From: SOIL31 sp964636815
GTDB taxonomy: Bacteria > Babelota > Babeliae > Babelales > Vermiphilaceae
Assembly: GCA_964636815.1 (NCBI GenBank)
Contig: CAZWTF010000003.1
Location: 92,117 to 156,116, forward strand
Reading direction: 5' to 3'
DNA length: 64,000 bases
Made by a program: the position numbers and the translations under genes. This document shows positions 27,953 to 36,489 of this stretch, piece by piece. Every line of letters begins with the position of its first letter. Positions within the stretch are counted from its first letter, which is position 1. The notes beneath the pieces were generated by a model, which made no database searches, was not told the DNA's origin, and saw only the letters and a list, made by a program, of their open reading frames with translations.

Positions 27953-28402
27953 ATGCTTAATGAGGGACAAGTAATGCTTACTGAAGGGCAAGAGATGGCA
28001 ACGGCTCTTCCAGAAGCAACTAATATTGGTACAGGACTTATCGATTCTTTAAAAAATGCTATGCAGCCGGATGTTATTGCTCAGAAGATTGGCGTGGACA
28101 AAAACATGCTTGTGGATGTTACTTTGTACGGAGCAATCGGCTTTCTTATAGGTTTTCTTCTTAAAAAATATAGTGAATATTTCATCTCCATGGCTCTTTT
28201 GATTGTAGGGATTGTTGTATTACAGCAATTGGACTATATTTCTTTTTCTATTAATATGCCCAAAATACATGAATTACTTGGTATACAATCAGGTGCAGCC
28301 GTTGATGGATATGGAAAATTGTTATGGGAATCGATCAAAGCTAATGTTGCTGGTTCAACAAGCTTAGTAGTCGGTTTTTTAATTGGACTTAAAGTTGGTT
28401 AA
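27953..28402 (+). CDS. FUN14-domain-like membrane protein
   Basis: 149 residues with three hydrophobic segments. The pattern GAIGFLIGFLLKKYSEYF, then a second helix ending VVLQQLDYISF, and a final GFLIGLKVG matches the layout of the FUN14 family, small membrane proteins best known from mitochondrial FUNDC1 but also found in bacteria. Function in bacteria is unknown. AAGGAG precedes ATG 27953. It lies 14 bases before the split secretion ATPase genes, so it is probably in their operon. Confidence 0.65.
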   Translation: MLNEGQVMLTEGQEMATALPEATNIGTGLIDSLKNAMQPDVIAQKIGVDKNMLVDVTLYGAIGFLIGFLLKKYSEYFISMALLIVGIVVLQQLDYISFSINMPKIHELLGIQSGAAVDGYGKLLWESIKANVAGSTSLVVGFLIGLKVG

Positions 28403-28416
28403 AAAAGGATAGAGAC

Positions 28417-29037
28417 ATGGAGAACAATTTTGAAGTAGGGTTTTTGAAAACTTTAGTTGACCTGAAGCTTATTACCGCAGAAGATGCTGTGAAATTGCTT
28501 GCAGCGTATCACGAATCAGATGTGGATCAATTTGATGAATTTCTTCTATCTGAAGGAATTCTTGATACAGAAAATCTTCTTCAGGCGTTATCGCAATATT
28601 ATCAAGTTCCATCATTTGATGCTTCAGGGTATTTTTTTGAAAGACATTTGTTGCATATGTTCCCTCAAGATATGCTTTTGCGACATGAAATTATTCCTAT
28701 GCAAGTTGATGAAAATATGATGATTGTGATTGCAGCAAATCCTGACAATCCTGATCTTTTGTTTGAAATTGGGGAATATGTTTCGTATGACATTCGTTTT
28801 CATGTTGGTATTGCGCGTAATATTTGTGATGCCATAGAAGAGTATTACGATAAAGCTGATACTGAAGTTGAAGAAGATGAAGATATTGGGCAAGAACAGT
28901 TATTGCGCAGCGAATTCATGCATATAGCCGAATCGGATGAAGAAATTGTGTACCCAACAAACACAGAGTACATGGTAAAAGATGAAGAAATCGTAGAAGA
29001 TGAAGAAGGTGAGGTAGAGTATTTTGAAGAACTCTAA
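28417..29037 (+). CDS. MshEN/T2SSE N-terminal-domain protein
   Basis: 206 residues that resemble the N-terminal domain of type II secretion/type IV pilus ATPases: helices with GFLKTLVDLKLITAEDAVKL, then LSQYYQVPSFD and the MMIVIAANPDNPDLLFEI segment. The last 60 residues are strongly acidic. It contains no ATPase domain; that is encoded by the next gene, which starts 14 bases inside this one. In most bacteria both parts are one polypeptide, so the gene appears split. Confidence 0.75.
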   Translation: MENNFEVGFLKTLVDLKLITAEDAVKLLAAYHESDVDQFDEFLLSEGILDTENLLQALSQYYQVPSFDASGYFFERHLLHMFPQDMLLRHEIIPMQVDENMMIVIAANPDNPDLLFEIGEYVSYDIRFHVGIARNICDAIEEYYDKADTEVEEDEDIGQEQLLRSEFMHIAESDEEIVYPTNTEYMVKDEEIVEDEEGEVEYFEEL

Positions 29038-30208
29038 TCATACAATGGTAGATGAGGAATCAGTTGTTGCGCGTGTTGATGCATTATTAAAGAATGCAAT
29101 TGAACACCGTGCATCAGATATTCATCTTGAACCAACGCGTGATGAGTTACGAGTTCGTTTTCGTATCGATGGTATTTTGGTTGATCAACAACCGCTCTCT
29201 TCTGCTTTAACAGCATCAATTATTGCACGTCTTAAAATTCTAGCCAATATGGATAGCGCAGAGCGCAGAATTCCACAAGATGGTAAATTTCATCTGATGC
29301 ATGCGAATAATGAAGTTGATATACGTGTTTCCACATTCCCTTGTTTGCATGGTGAAAAGATGGTTGTGCGTATTTTAGATCGCATGTTACAAACTATTAA
29401 TCTTGATAGTCTTGGTTTTGAACCCATTATGTTGGATGCATTTAAACGATTAATGCAACGGCAAAGTGGATTTTTTTTAGTAACTGGTCCTACGGGGTCA
29501 GGAAAAACAACAACGTTGTATGCAACTCTTTCTTTGTTGCATAATTCAGAAAAAAATATTGTCACGTTAGAAGATCCAGTTGAATACTCCTTGTCTGGCA
29601 TTACTCAAGCACAAATCAATCTTCCTGTTGGATTTACGTTTGAAAAAGGGATACGTTCATTAGTTCGTCAAGACCCTGACATTATTATGGTGGGGGAAAT
29701 TAGAGATAAAACCACCGCACGCATTGCTATTGAAGCTGCGCTTACAGGCCATTTGGTATTGAGTACATTACATACAACTGATGCGCCAAGTGCAATTATG
29801 CGTTTAATGGATATGGGTATTGAGCCATTTTTAATCAATGCAGCGCTTTCTGGAGTGCTTGCGCAAAGATTAGCGCGTAAATTATGTGTTGATTGTCGCA
29901 CAAGTCGTCCTGCAACTGCAGAAGAAAAGCGTTTATTAAAACAGTGTGGTATTAAAGATATGAATATCGTCTATGAATCGCAAGGTTGTGGTGCATGCGA
30001 TAATCTTGGATACAAAGGGCGTGTGGGAATATTTGAACTGTTAGAAATTTCACCAGAGTTACGATCATTGATTATTAACAACCCACAGTTTGATGAAATG
30101 TATAGTCAGGCGCTTGCTAATGGTATGAAGACGTTAGAAAGTGATGGTGCGCATAAAGTTAAAGAAGGTATTATTTCTTTAGCGGAATACGCACGTATTA
30201 TTGCTTAA
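29024..30208 (+). CDS. GspE/PilB-type secretion ATPase, catalytic part
   Basis: 394 residues of the hexameric ATPase that powers type II secretion or type IV pilus extension. Visible motifs are the N2 entry ASDIHLEP, Walker A GPTGSGKTTT near 155-164, the Walker B region DPDIIMVGEIRD near 216-228, the His box GHLVLSTLHTTDA, and a C4 zinc site (CVDC and CGAC) near 290-330. TTG 29024 has GAGGTAGAG upstream; ATG 29045 is the alternative. It cannot be assigned to pilus or secretion because no partner genes are present in the window. Confidence 0.88.
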   Translation: MKNSNHTMVDEESVVARVDALLKNAIEHRASDIHLEPTRDELRVRFRIDGILVDQQPLSSALTASIIARLKILANMDSAERRIPQDGKFHLMHANNEVDIRVSTFPCLHGEKMVVRILDRMLQTINLDSLGFEPIMLDAFKRLMQRQSGFFLVTGPTGSGKTTTLYATLSLLHNSEKNIVTLEDPVEYSLSGITQAQINLPVGFTFEKGIRSLVRQDPDIIMVGEIRDKTTARIAIEAALTGHLVLSTLHTTDAPSAIMRLMDMGIEPFLINAALSGVLAQRLARKLCVDCRTSRPATAEEKRLLKQCGIKDMNIVYESQGCGACDNLGYKGRVGIFELLEISPELRSLIINNPQFDEMYSQALANGMKTLESDGAHKVKEGIISLAEYARIIA

Positions 30209-31197
30209 GCATTAAATTCAGAAGTTAATTTGCGTTTCTTATAACCATTTTCACGATCATTTAAAAATCCAAAAATATTAGGTTTAAGGTTAGCAAGAGC
30301 TTCGTCGCGGGCTCTTTTTTCAGAATATCCATTTTCGCCATGCAGGTGATAATTGCAATCCACTACGATGATGCTTGATTTTGGTAATGTAGTATCGAAA
30401 ATTATTTGAGGATCTTCGTATTGAGACTCTCTTTTTTTAACTATTTCATTTGACCGGAGATATTGTTTTTTTGGAGCGATTTCATTCAAAACTTCTGATC
30501 CAATGATCTCGTCTTCTTCTTCTGTGGTCCCGATGATTGCAGCATTATTTAGCATATCGCATGTAGCTTTTTTAAGCGTAAAAAAGGTAGTGGTTGGTTT
30601 TTCTGCAAATGTTTTTTTTAAGTTTTCAACTGTTTGGCATTCATTGAATTGTAGGTTGATTGGTGAGTGATTGTCGAGATTGAGCTCTATATTGCTATCA
30701 TCTAGATATTCCACCGGTATCAGTGTTGGCCAAGAAAGATTGGGAGTCTCTTTGAGTTTTTGAGCAGAATTTTTTATGAGTTTGCATCTTTTGTTAAACG
30801 TATCCATTTTACGCAATATATTTGGATAAAGATCAGGAAGGTGTTGTTTGTTCAGAACTTCTTCGTTCCATATTGTCATTGCTTCTTCCCCTTCATCCTT
30901 TATTTGTTGATAGGCTGTTTTCATTACTTGAGGATTGATGGTAACAATGAATGGAATGAGAGGGGAGTTTGGTTTTGCTTTGATTCCAGCTTCATTAAGA
31001 TTTTTAATGCAATCTTCATCCCCATAACCTATTTTTTTTGTATCTTTAATAAGCTCGATTGTAGGTTTATAATTTTCATGCTTAAAAGGTCGTAGGATAA
31101 GTTCATTGAACTTTGGATTGTCCATGGCCGTTGCCATAAAATTAATAGCTAAGAATGGTATAAAAGTAGCGATGAGAGTTTGTTTTAACATGTTCAT
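30205..31197 (-). CDS. Exported orphan protein, 330 residues
   Basis: A signal peptide of about 24 residues is followed by MDNPKFNE. The rest is hydrophilic with no recognised domain; a basic KKRK cluster lies close to the C-terminus. AGGGGGAA lies upstream of the start. Its stop codon overlaps that of the convergent secretion ATPase by a few bases with no terminator between. Confidence 0.6.
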   Translation of the reverse strand: MNMLKQTLIATFIPFLAINFMATAMDNPKFNELILRPFKHENYKPTIELIKDTKKIGYGDEDCIKNLNEAGIKAKPNSPLIPFIVTINPQVMKTAYQQIKDEGEEAMTIWNEEVLNKQHLPDLYPNILRKMDTFNKRCKLIKNSAQKLKETPNLSWPTLIPVEYLDDSNIELNLDNHSPINLQFNECQTVENLKKTFAEKPTTTFFTLKKATCDMLNNAAIIGTTEEEDEIIGSEVLNEIAPKKQYLRSNEIVKKRESQYEDPQIIFDTTLPKSSIIVVDCNYHLHGENGYSEKRARDEALANLKPNIFGFLNDRENGYKKRKLTSEFNA

Positions 31198-31299
31198 ATA
31201 ATTCCCCCTAATGAATTATGAGCAATAAACCTGATTGTATTTATTTCTAATAGTATCAAGTGGGCTAAAAAAGTCAATTGAATAGGGGGTTTTTAACGT

Positions 31300-31452
31300 T
31301 TATTCTCTTCCTGCAGCAGAATATCTTGCACGGATGCTTGCTTCCGCTTTTTCTTTGGTATTTGAATGCGCGATAACTTTCCATTTTCCATTTTCATGTT
31401 TTAAAATGGGCCAACCTTTGGTTTTTGTTTTTTTTCCAACTTTATATGGCAT
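31300..31452 (-). CDS. Small basic 50-residue protein
   Basis: Reading the minus strand from ATG 31452 gives MPYKVGKKTKTKGWPILKHE, continuing to a stop at 31300. GGAG lies seven bases before the start, and the frame keeps a sensible composition: Lys-rich, one Trp pair, ending EASIRARYSAAGRE. The phrase GWP(I)...KVIAHS.TKEKAEASIRAR recalls small basic proteins scattered in phage and bacterial genomes. No function is assigned. Confidence 0.6.
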   Translation of the reverse strand: MPYKVGKKTKTKGWPILKHENGKWKVIAHSNTKEKAEASIRARYSAAGRE

Positions 31453-31533
31453 AATACTCTCCAATAAAAAAGATAGGTATAATTGCCTATGTATGATAGA
31501 TAAAGCATTGGTTAAAAAGCAAACGGTTATAAA

Positions 31534-32385
31534 TTATTGCGTGATTGATTTGAGTAAAGTATGTTCAATTTTATGACTAAGACATAGGTTTACTATGATT
31601 GATTGTATAATTTCTGGCAGAAGTTCTTTTTTGTCCCATTGATAATTCTTTAAAGCCCAATAGATAAACTGAAGTTGTGGTTGTATGGTCTCTTGAAAAT
31701 AAGCTTGCATGAAGGTCTCGTTGTTTGGACATCCGTTCGGGCCATGTTTCAATGTAATGTATTGTGCGCATGCAAAAGCTGGCCCATGTGGTCCATGTAT
31801 AATATGGGGAATAAGGATATTAGTTCTTGTGATTATCCCAGCTGCGTCAAGTTCAAATTCATGTTCCGCATCAACCCAAGGGAGCCCTGGGTCTTCGTAA
31901 AACTCATTCATAATATTGTTGAATTGTTCAGCAAAGCTATTACCCTTAAGGTTGGGGTTTTTTGTGCATGTTGCGGTAATTTTTAACGGTATTTTTTTAA
32001 AAACTGGATGGCTTTTAAATAATTTTGATCCATCAGTTTCATGGAGATGTAATATTGATCCATCGGTACAATTAATGAATAGTTTTGCTGGCAATGGTAC
32101 ATAAAAATTGTTATGAGCTGATCTGTTTTGAATCTGTAACAATATGATTGGGTCTGTGATATTTGATTGTAGATTGCTGTGTTCAAAGATGGCGGTATGA
32201 ACTGTTTGCATGCCATACGTCACCAGTTGCTCTGTGTTTTCTGGAATCATTATTGAACAGTCAACATGTTTAACAAGTTGTTTTTTTTGAGTTTCAAGTT
32301 GCAGCTGTGGATGTTCCATGCCAAAGATAGAATGGCATGCAATTATAATGAGTGAAGCTATGTATCGGTGTTTATATTTAATCAT
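31534..32385 (-). CDS. Exported orphan protein, 283 residues
   Basis: The start ATG 32385 has AAGGAA upstream and opens a good signal peptide ending SIFG, followed by MEHPQ. A longer reading to 32550 would run through the promoter and start of sufC and is rejected. The mature protein has a His/Gly/Pro-rich patch (PHIIHGPHGPAFACAQYITL) near its middle-to-end and a helical C-terminus. No family is recognised. It is divergent from sufC with 60 bases between. Confidence 0.6.
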   Translation of the reverse strand: MIKYKHRYIASLIIIACHSIFGMEHPQLQLETQKKQLVKHVDCSIMIPENTEQLVTYGMQTVHTAIFEHSNLQSNITDPIILLQIQNRSAHNNFYVPLPAKLFINCTDGSILHLHETDGSKLFKSHPVFKKIPLKITATCTKNPNLKGNSFAEQFNNIMNEFYEDPGLPWVDAEHEFELDAAGIITRTNILIPHIIHGPHGPAFACAQYITLKHGPNGCPNNETFMQAYFQETIQPQLQFIYWALKNYQWDKKELLPEIIQSIIVNLCLSHKIEHTLLKSITQ

Positions 32386-32430
32386 AAAAATTCCTTGGAA
32401 GCTGTATACCTTTTCATATAGAGAGGTTAT

Positions 32431-32439
32431 TGGTATACT
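32431..32439 (+). promoter_or_regulatory. Extended -10 element directly before sufC
   Basis: TGGTATACT (TGN plus TATACT) ends only six bases before ATG 32446, which would place transcription start at or near the start codon. The same TTGGTATACT string precedes sufU at 41475-41484. Confidence 0.5.
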
Positions 32440-32445
32440 TATGGT

Positions 32446-33201
32446 ATGAAAAACAATGCATTTTTGCAAATTAACAACCTTTCTGTGTCTGTAAATGATA
32501 AAGCAGTGCTTCATGATATTAATCTTCAGGTTAATTCCCAAGCGATTCATGCTATCATGGGCCCCAATGGATCAGGCAAAAGCAGCTTGGCATACAGTTT
32601 GATGGGGCACCCGAGCTATCAAGTTACCTCAGGTTCTATTTTCTTGAATGCTGTTGACGTGTCAACAGCGCAAGTTCACGAACGTGCAAAGCACGGTTTA
32701 TTTCTTTCTTTTCAGCACCCATGTGAAATTCCAGGAGTGTCGGTAGCTTCTTTTTTAAAGGAAGCGTTTATCGCCGTGACTGGCCAGCATATTTCTGTTG
32801 CTGATTTTCAGACATTATTATTGCAATATTGTGAGCAGCTATCCATTGATTCCGCTTTTATCCAAAGAAGCCTTGAAGGTTTTTCTGGTGGAGAAAAAAA
32901 GAAGCTTGAATTGCTGCAATTGCTCTTATTAAAGCCAAAGTTGGCAATTTTAGATGAGATTGATTCTGGTCTTGATATTGATGCGTTGAAGGTTGTTGCA
33001 GCAGGTATTGAGCTTGCACGTAAAGAAAATCCGCAGATGAGCATTATTCTGATTACGCATTATCAAAGAATTTTAGAATATATTATTCCCGATTATGTGC
33101 ATGTATTATGCGATGGTCGTATAGTTTCTTCTGGGAATGCTGATGTTGCGCGTGATTTAGAGATACGGGGGTATGATGGATTCAAACAAATCAATCCCTA
33201 A
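32446..33201 (+). CDS. sufC: Fe-S cluster assembly ATPase SufC
   Basis: 251 residues, the normal SufC size. Walker A is GPNGSGKSS near residues 39-47, the ABC signature is GFSGGEKKKLELLQ, and Walker B is KLAILDEIDSGLD. It powers the SufBCD scaffold in the cytoplasm. First gene of sufCBDS, overlapping sufB by 29 bases. No clear Shine-Dalgarno sequence is near its ATG, in keeping with a possible leaderless message. Confidence 0.96.
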   Translation: MKNNAFLQINNLSVSVNDKAVLHDINLQVNSQAIHAIMGPNGSGKSSLAYSLMGHPSYQVTSGSIFLNAVDVSTAQVHERAKHGLFLSFQHPCEIPGVSVASFLKEAFIAVTGQHISVADFQTLLLQYCEQLSIDSAFIQRSLEGFSGGEKKKLELLQLLLLKPKLAILDEIDSGLDIDALKVVAAGIELARKENPQMSIILITHYQRILEYIIPDYVHVLCDGRIVSSGNADVARDLEIRGYDGFKQINP

Positions 33202-34540
33202 TTATGTTTTTAGATCTGCAAAAGGTCTGAATAAAGAAATTGTCACCCAAATTTCTCGCAAAAAAAATGAACCTGCCTGGATGCTAGAATTTAGACTGAA
33301 AGCATTGGAGATTTTTGAAAGCAAGCCGATGCCAGCATGGGGTGCAGATTTATCTGATCTTGATCCTGAAGATATTTATTATTACATCAAGCCGATTGAA
33401 GACCAGCACACTGAGTGGTCAGATGTTCCTGACAAAATTAAACAAACGTTTGAAAAGTTGGGTATTCCACAAGCTGAACAGAAATTCTTAGCTGGTGTTG
33501 GTGCGCAGTTTGATTCAGAAGTTATTTATAAAAATTTAAAAAAACATTGGGCAAATCAGGGCGTTATTTTTACTGATATGAGCACTGCCTTGCGTGACCA
33601 TGAAGATATCGTTAAAAAATATTTTTCTACCATCATTCCTGTGCATGACAATAAATTTGCAGCACTTAATTCTGCAGTGTGGAGTGGTGGCAGCTTTGTG
33701 TATGTGCCTGCAGGTGTGCGCATTGATATGCCTTTGCAAGCATATTTTCGTATTGATTCATCGCAAATGGGACAGTTCGAGCGCACATTGATTATCGCCG
33801 AACCAGGCAGTTTTGTAGAATACGTTGAAGGGTGCAGCGCGCCTATTTATAAAAAAAATTCTTTGCACAGTGCAGTGGTTGAGCTTGTTGCTTTGCCAGG
33901 TGCGCATATCAGATACACTACTATTCAAAATTGGTCACAAAATGTATACAACTTGGTGACCAAACGTGCAATTGCGTATAAAGATGCGCGTGTTGAATGG
34001 GTTGATGGGAACTTTGGCAGTAAAGTGACGATGAAATACCCGTGTATTGTTTTAGCTGAGCCTGGTGCAAAAGGGTCAATCATTTCACTTGCAGTTGCGG
34101 GTAAAGATCAGCATCAAGATTCTGGTGGCAAAATTATTCATTTGGCGCCACATACAACATCAACCATTATTGCTAAATCGCTCAGTAAAGAGGGTGGTAG
34201 ATCAAGTTATCGTGGGCTTCTTAAAGTTATTAAAGGTGCGCATCACGTAAAATCAAAGGTGCAATGTGACGCACTTATTTTTGATGATATATCCCGCACT
34301 GATACGTATCCAACCATTGATATTCGTGAAGATCATGTTGATATTGGCCATGAAGCATCAGTGAGTAAAATTAGTGATGAACAACTTTTTTATTTGCAAT
34401 CACGTGGACTTAATGAACAATCTGCGCGTGCGTTAATTGTGAATGGGTTTATTGATGCATTTGTACAACTTTTGCCCATGGAATATGCGGTAGAAATTAA
34501 TCGTTTAATTGCAATGGAAATGGAAAATTCAATTGGCTAG
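33173..34540 (+). CDS. sufB: Fe-S cluster assembly scaffold SufB
   Basis: 455 residues forming the beta-helix scaffold on which [4Fe-4S] clusters are built with SufC and SufD. Family segments include WMLEFRLKALEIF near the start, AVWSGGSFVYVPAGVRIDMP, the EGCSAP motif carrying a conserved Cys, and SRTDTYPTIDIREDHVDIGH near the end. ATG 33173 (or the adjacent 33176) lies inside the end of sufC. Confidence 0.97.
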   Translation: MMDSNKSIPNYVFRSAKGLNKEIVTQISRKKNEPAWMLEFRLKALEIFESKPMPAWGADLSDLDPEDIYYYIKPIEDQHTEWSDVPDKIKQTFEKLGIPQAEQKFLAGVGAQFDSEVIYKNLKKHWANQGVIFTDMSTALRDHEDIVKKYFSTIIPVHDNKFAALNSAVWSGGSFVYVPAGVRIDMPLQAYFRIDSSQMGQFERTLIIAEPGSFVEYVEGCSAPIYKKNSLHSAVVELVALPGAHIRYTTIQNWSQNVYNLVTKRAIAYKDARVEWVDGNFGSKVTMKYPCIVLAEPGAKGSIISLAVAGKDQHQDSGGKIIHLAPHTTSTIIAKSLSKEGGRSSYRGLLKVIKGAHHVKSKVQCDALIFDDISRTDTYPTIDIREDHVDIGHEASVSKISDEQLFYLQSRGLNEQSARALIVNGFIDAFVQLLPMEYAVEINRLIAMEMENSIG

Positions 34541-35276
34541 TACTATTCAAGAGCACGTTGTTGGTGAAAATCAACACAAAAATTATTCTTTTTTGATTAA
34601 CCCAACAGCTACAGGCGATCAGCACATTCGTTTTTATGTTGATCGTAATGCAAAGCTGAACGTAGAGATGTTGATTGCATCTACAGCTCATGTGCATATT
34701 GAATGTATATTGCGTGGTGAGGGTGCTGATGCATCTATTAAAGGTGCATATATGCTTGATATGTCAGATAAAGTACAGATCTCTACATTGCAGCATCATG
34801 TTGTTCCGCATACGCAAAGTGCATTGCTCATGAAGGGACTGTTGCGTGATAATGCACATGCACAGTATCATGGAATTGTTCGTATTGAAAAAGAAGCGCA
34901 GGGCTCTTGTGCCTCACAAGAAAATAAAAATATATTATTGAGTAATAATGCTCGAGCAGTATCAGTGCCAAGTTTGGAAGTGCTAACGCATGATGTACGT
35001 TGTTCTCATGGCAGCGCAATTGGTAGGTTTGATGACGAGCAGCTTTTTTATGCAGCATCACGTGGTATTGATGAGAAGCGAGCACAACATCTATTGAGTA
35101 GTGCTTTTTTGTCAGATCTTTTTACGGATGAGATGTTGAAAGATAAGGTTAATGAATTAATTAACTGTTCGCTCATTTCGACAAGCTCAATGCGAACGGA
35201 AAAGAAAAATTGTCATGAACCCGTTCGTCCTGAGCCTGTCGAAGGAAACGAACGTCAAGGAACCCACGATGAATAA
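34533..35276 (+). CDS. sufD: Short SufD-like Fe-S assembly protein with a repeat-encoded tail
   Basis: About 247 residues, clearly shorter than the 400-plus of classical SufD, keeping the beta-helix core (AHAQYHGIVRIEKEAQGSCA) and the SufB/SufD-type end (GSAIGRFDDEQLFYAASRGI). The last 30 or so residues, from about STSS to the end, are encoded by a family-B palindromic repeat and include PVRPEPVEG. TTG 34533 overlaps the sufB stop and has GGAAAA upstream; TTG 34509 is the alternative. Confidence 0.82.
   Translation: MASTIQEHVVGENQHKNYSFLINPTATGDQHIRFYVDRNAKLNVEMLIASTAHVHIECILRGEGADASIKGAYMLDMSDKVQISTLQHHVVPHTQSALLMKGLLRDNAHAQYHGIVRIEKEAQGSCASQENKNILLSNNARAVSVPSLEVLTHDVRCSHGSAIGRFDDEQLFYAASRGIDEKRAQHLLSSAFLSDLFTDEMLKDKVNELINCSLISTSSMRTEKKNCHEPVRPEPVEGNERQGTHDE
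35177..35243. repeat. Family-B palindromic repeat covering the end of sufD
   Basis: TTCGACAAGCTCAATGCGAA (from 35177) and its imperfect complement ending at 35243 match at 19 of 23 positions. The right arm CGTCCTGAGCCTGTCGAAGG is the form of this repeat seen in many unrelated bacterial genomes, where it yields peptides such as RPEPVEG and FVLSLSK in the possible frames. Confidence 0.85.
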
Positions 35277-36489
35277 CTTTAAAAAATTACGTGCTGATTT
35301 TCCTATTTTAAAAGAAAAGGTGAACGGTTATCCGCTTATTGCATGTGATAACGCTTCTACTTCCCATAAGCCGGAATCAGTTATTGATGCTGTTGTACAG
35401 TTTTATACAACAACCAATTCTAATATTTATCGTGGTATTCATCTTTTTGCAGAACAGGCTACGCAGCAGTATGAAGATGCACGTAAAAAAGTAGCTCGTT
35501 TTATTGGCGCATTACCTGAAGAAGTTGTTTTTACGCGTGGATGTACATCAAGTATTAACTTTGTTGCAGCAACGTGGGCTGATGAGAATATACAAGCGGG
35601 TGATGAAATTGTTGTAACAGAACTTGAGCATCACGCGAATTTAATTCCATGGCAAAGGCTTGCGCAAAAAAAGGGTGCAATTCTCAAATTTATTCCTATT
35701 TTTCCTGATGGATCAGTTGATCTTTCTTGTCTTGATTCTATTGTTACCAGTAAAACAAAGATGGTTTCGGTTATCCATGTTTCTAACGCGATCGGTACGC
35801 ACGTTGATATTGCAACAATCATTAAGCGTGCTCATGCAGTTGGTGCGCGCATACTTATTGATGCTGCGCAATCTGTTCCACACCAAAAGATTAATGTTCA
35901 TGAACTTGATTGCGACTTTCTTGTTTTTTCAGGGCACAAGTTATTGGGTCCAACAGGCATTGGTGTACTGTATATTAAAAAAGAGTTGCATGATCAGGTT
36001 CCGCCGTATGAAGTTGGTGGTGGCATGGTTGCAAATGTTGATTGTATGGATGCAACATGGGCATCTGCTCCGCAAAAGTTTGAAGCGGGAACTCCACCAA
36101 TAGCACAAGCAATTGGGTTGGGGGCAGCAATTGATTATATGCAGAAGCATATTAACTTTGATGAGCTTATTACGTATGAAGGGCAACTGTGCGCTCGCCT
36201 TATTGATGGTATTTCAGAAATTAAGGGCATAAAGATTTTAGGGCCCATCTCAGAATTAAAACAAAAAGGGCACGTGGTGAGTTTTCTTGTGGATAATTAT
36301 CATAGTCATGACGTGGCAGCATTTTTAGATTCTCGTGGCATTTCTGTTCGCGCTGGGCACCATTGTGCACAGCCGTTTGCCAAAAAACTTGGCTATGATG
36401 CTTCTGTGCGTGTCAGTTTTTATTTTTACAATACCTTTGAAGATGTTGATGCAATTATTGCTGCTCTACGAGATTTGGTTAAATCCTAA
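35269..36489 (+). CDS. sufS: Cysteine desulfurase SufS
   Basis: 406 residues of a group II PLP enzyme that takes sulfur from cysteine for Fe-S assembly. The PLP Lys is K224 in FSGHKLLGPTGIG and the catalytic Cys is C366 in RAGHHCAQP. ATG 35269 has AAGGA seven bases before it and overlaps the sufD stop by eight bases. A longer frame from 35215 only adds peptide encoded by the repeat (FVLSLSK) and is rejected. It overlaps a convergent gene by 11 bases. Confidence 0.95.
   Translation: MNNFKKLRADFPILKEKVNGYPLIACDNASTSHKPESVIDAVVQFYTTTNSNIYRGIHLFAEQATQQYEDARKKVARFIGALPEEVVFTRGCTSSINFVAATWADENIQAGDEIVVTELEHHANLIPWQRLAQKKGAILKFIPIFPDGSVDLSCLDSIVTSKTKMVSVIHVSNAIGTHVDIATIIKRAHAVGARILIDAAQSVPHQKINVHELDCDFLVFSGHKLLGPTGIGVLYIKKELHDQVPPYEVGGGMVANVDCMDATWASAPQKFEAGTPPIAQAIGLGAAIDYMQKHINFDELITYEGQLCARLIDGISEIKGIKILGPISELKQKGHVVSFLVDNYHSHDVAAFLDSRGISVRAGHHCAQPFAKKLGYDASVRVSFYFYNTFEDVDAIIAALRDLVKS

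Noticed and set aside
32386..32550. Longer N-terminus for the exported protein at 31534
   Set aside because: It would run antisense through the sufC promoter and start, and it would bury the signal peptide.
35215..35268. Upstream start for SufS giving MNPFVLSLSK
   Set aside because: The 18 extra residues are encoded by the palindromic repeat; ATG 35269 has a proper ribosome-binding site and the family N-terminus.
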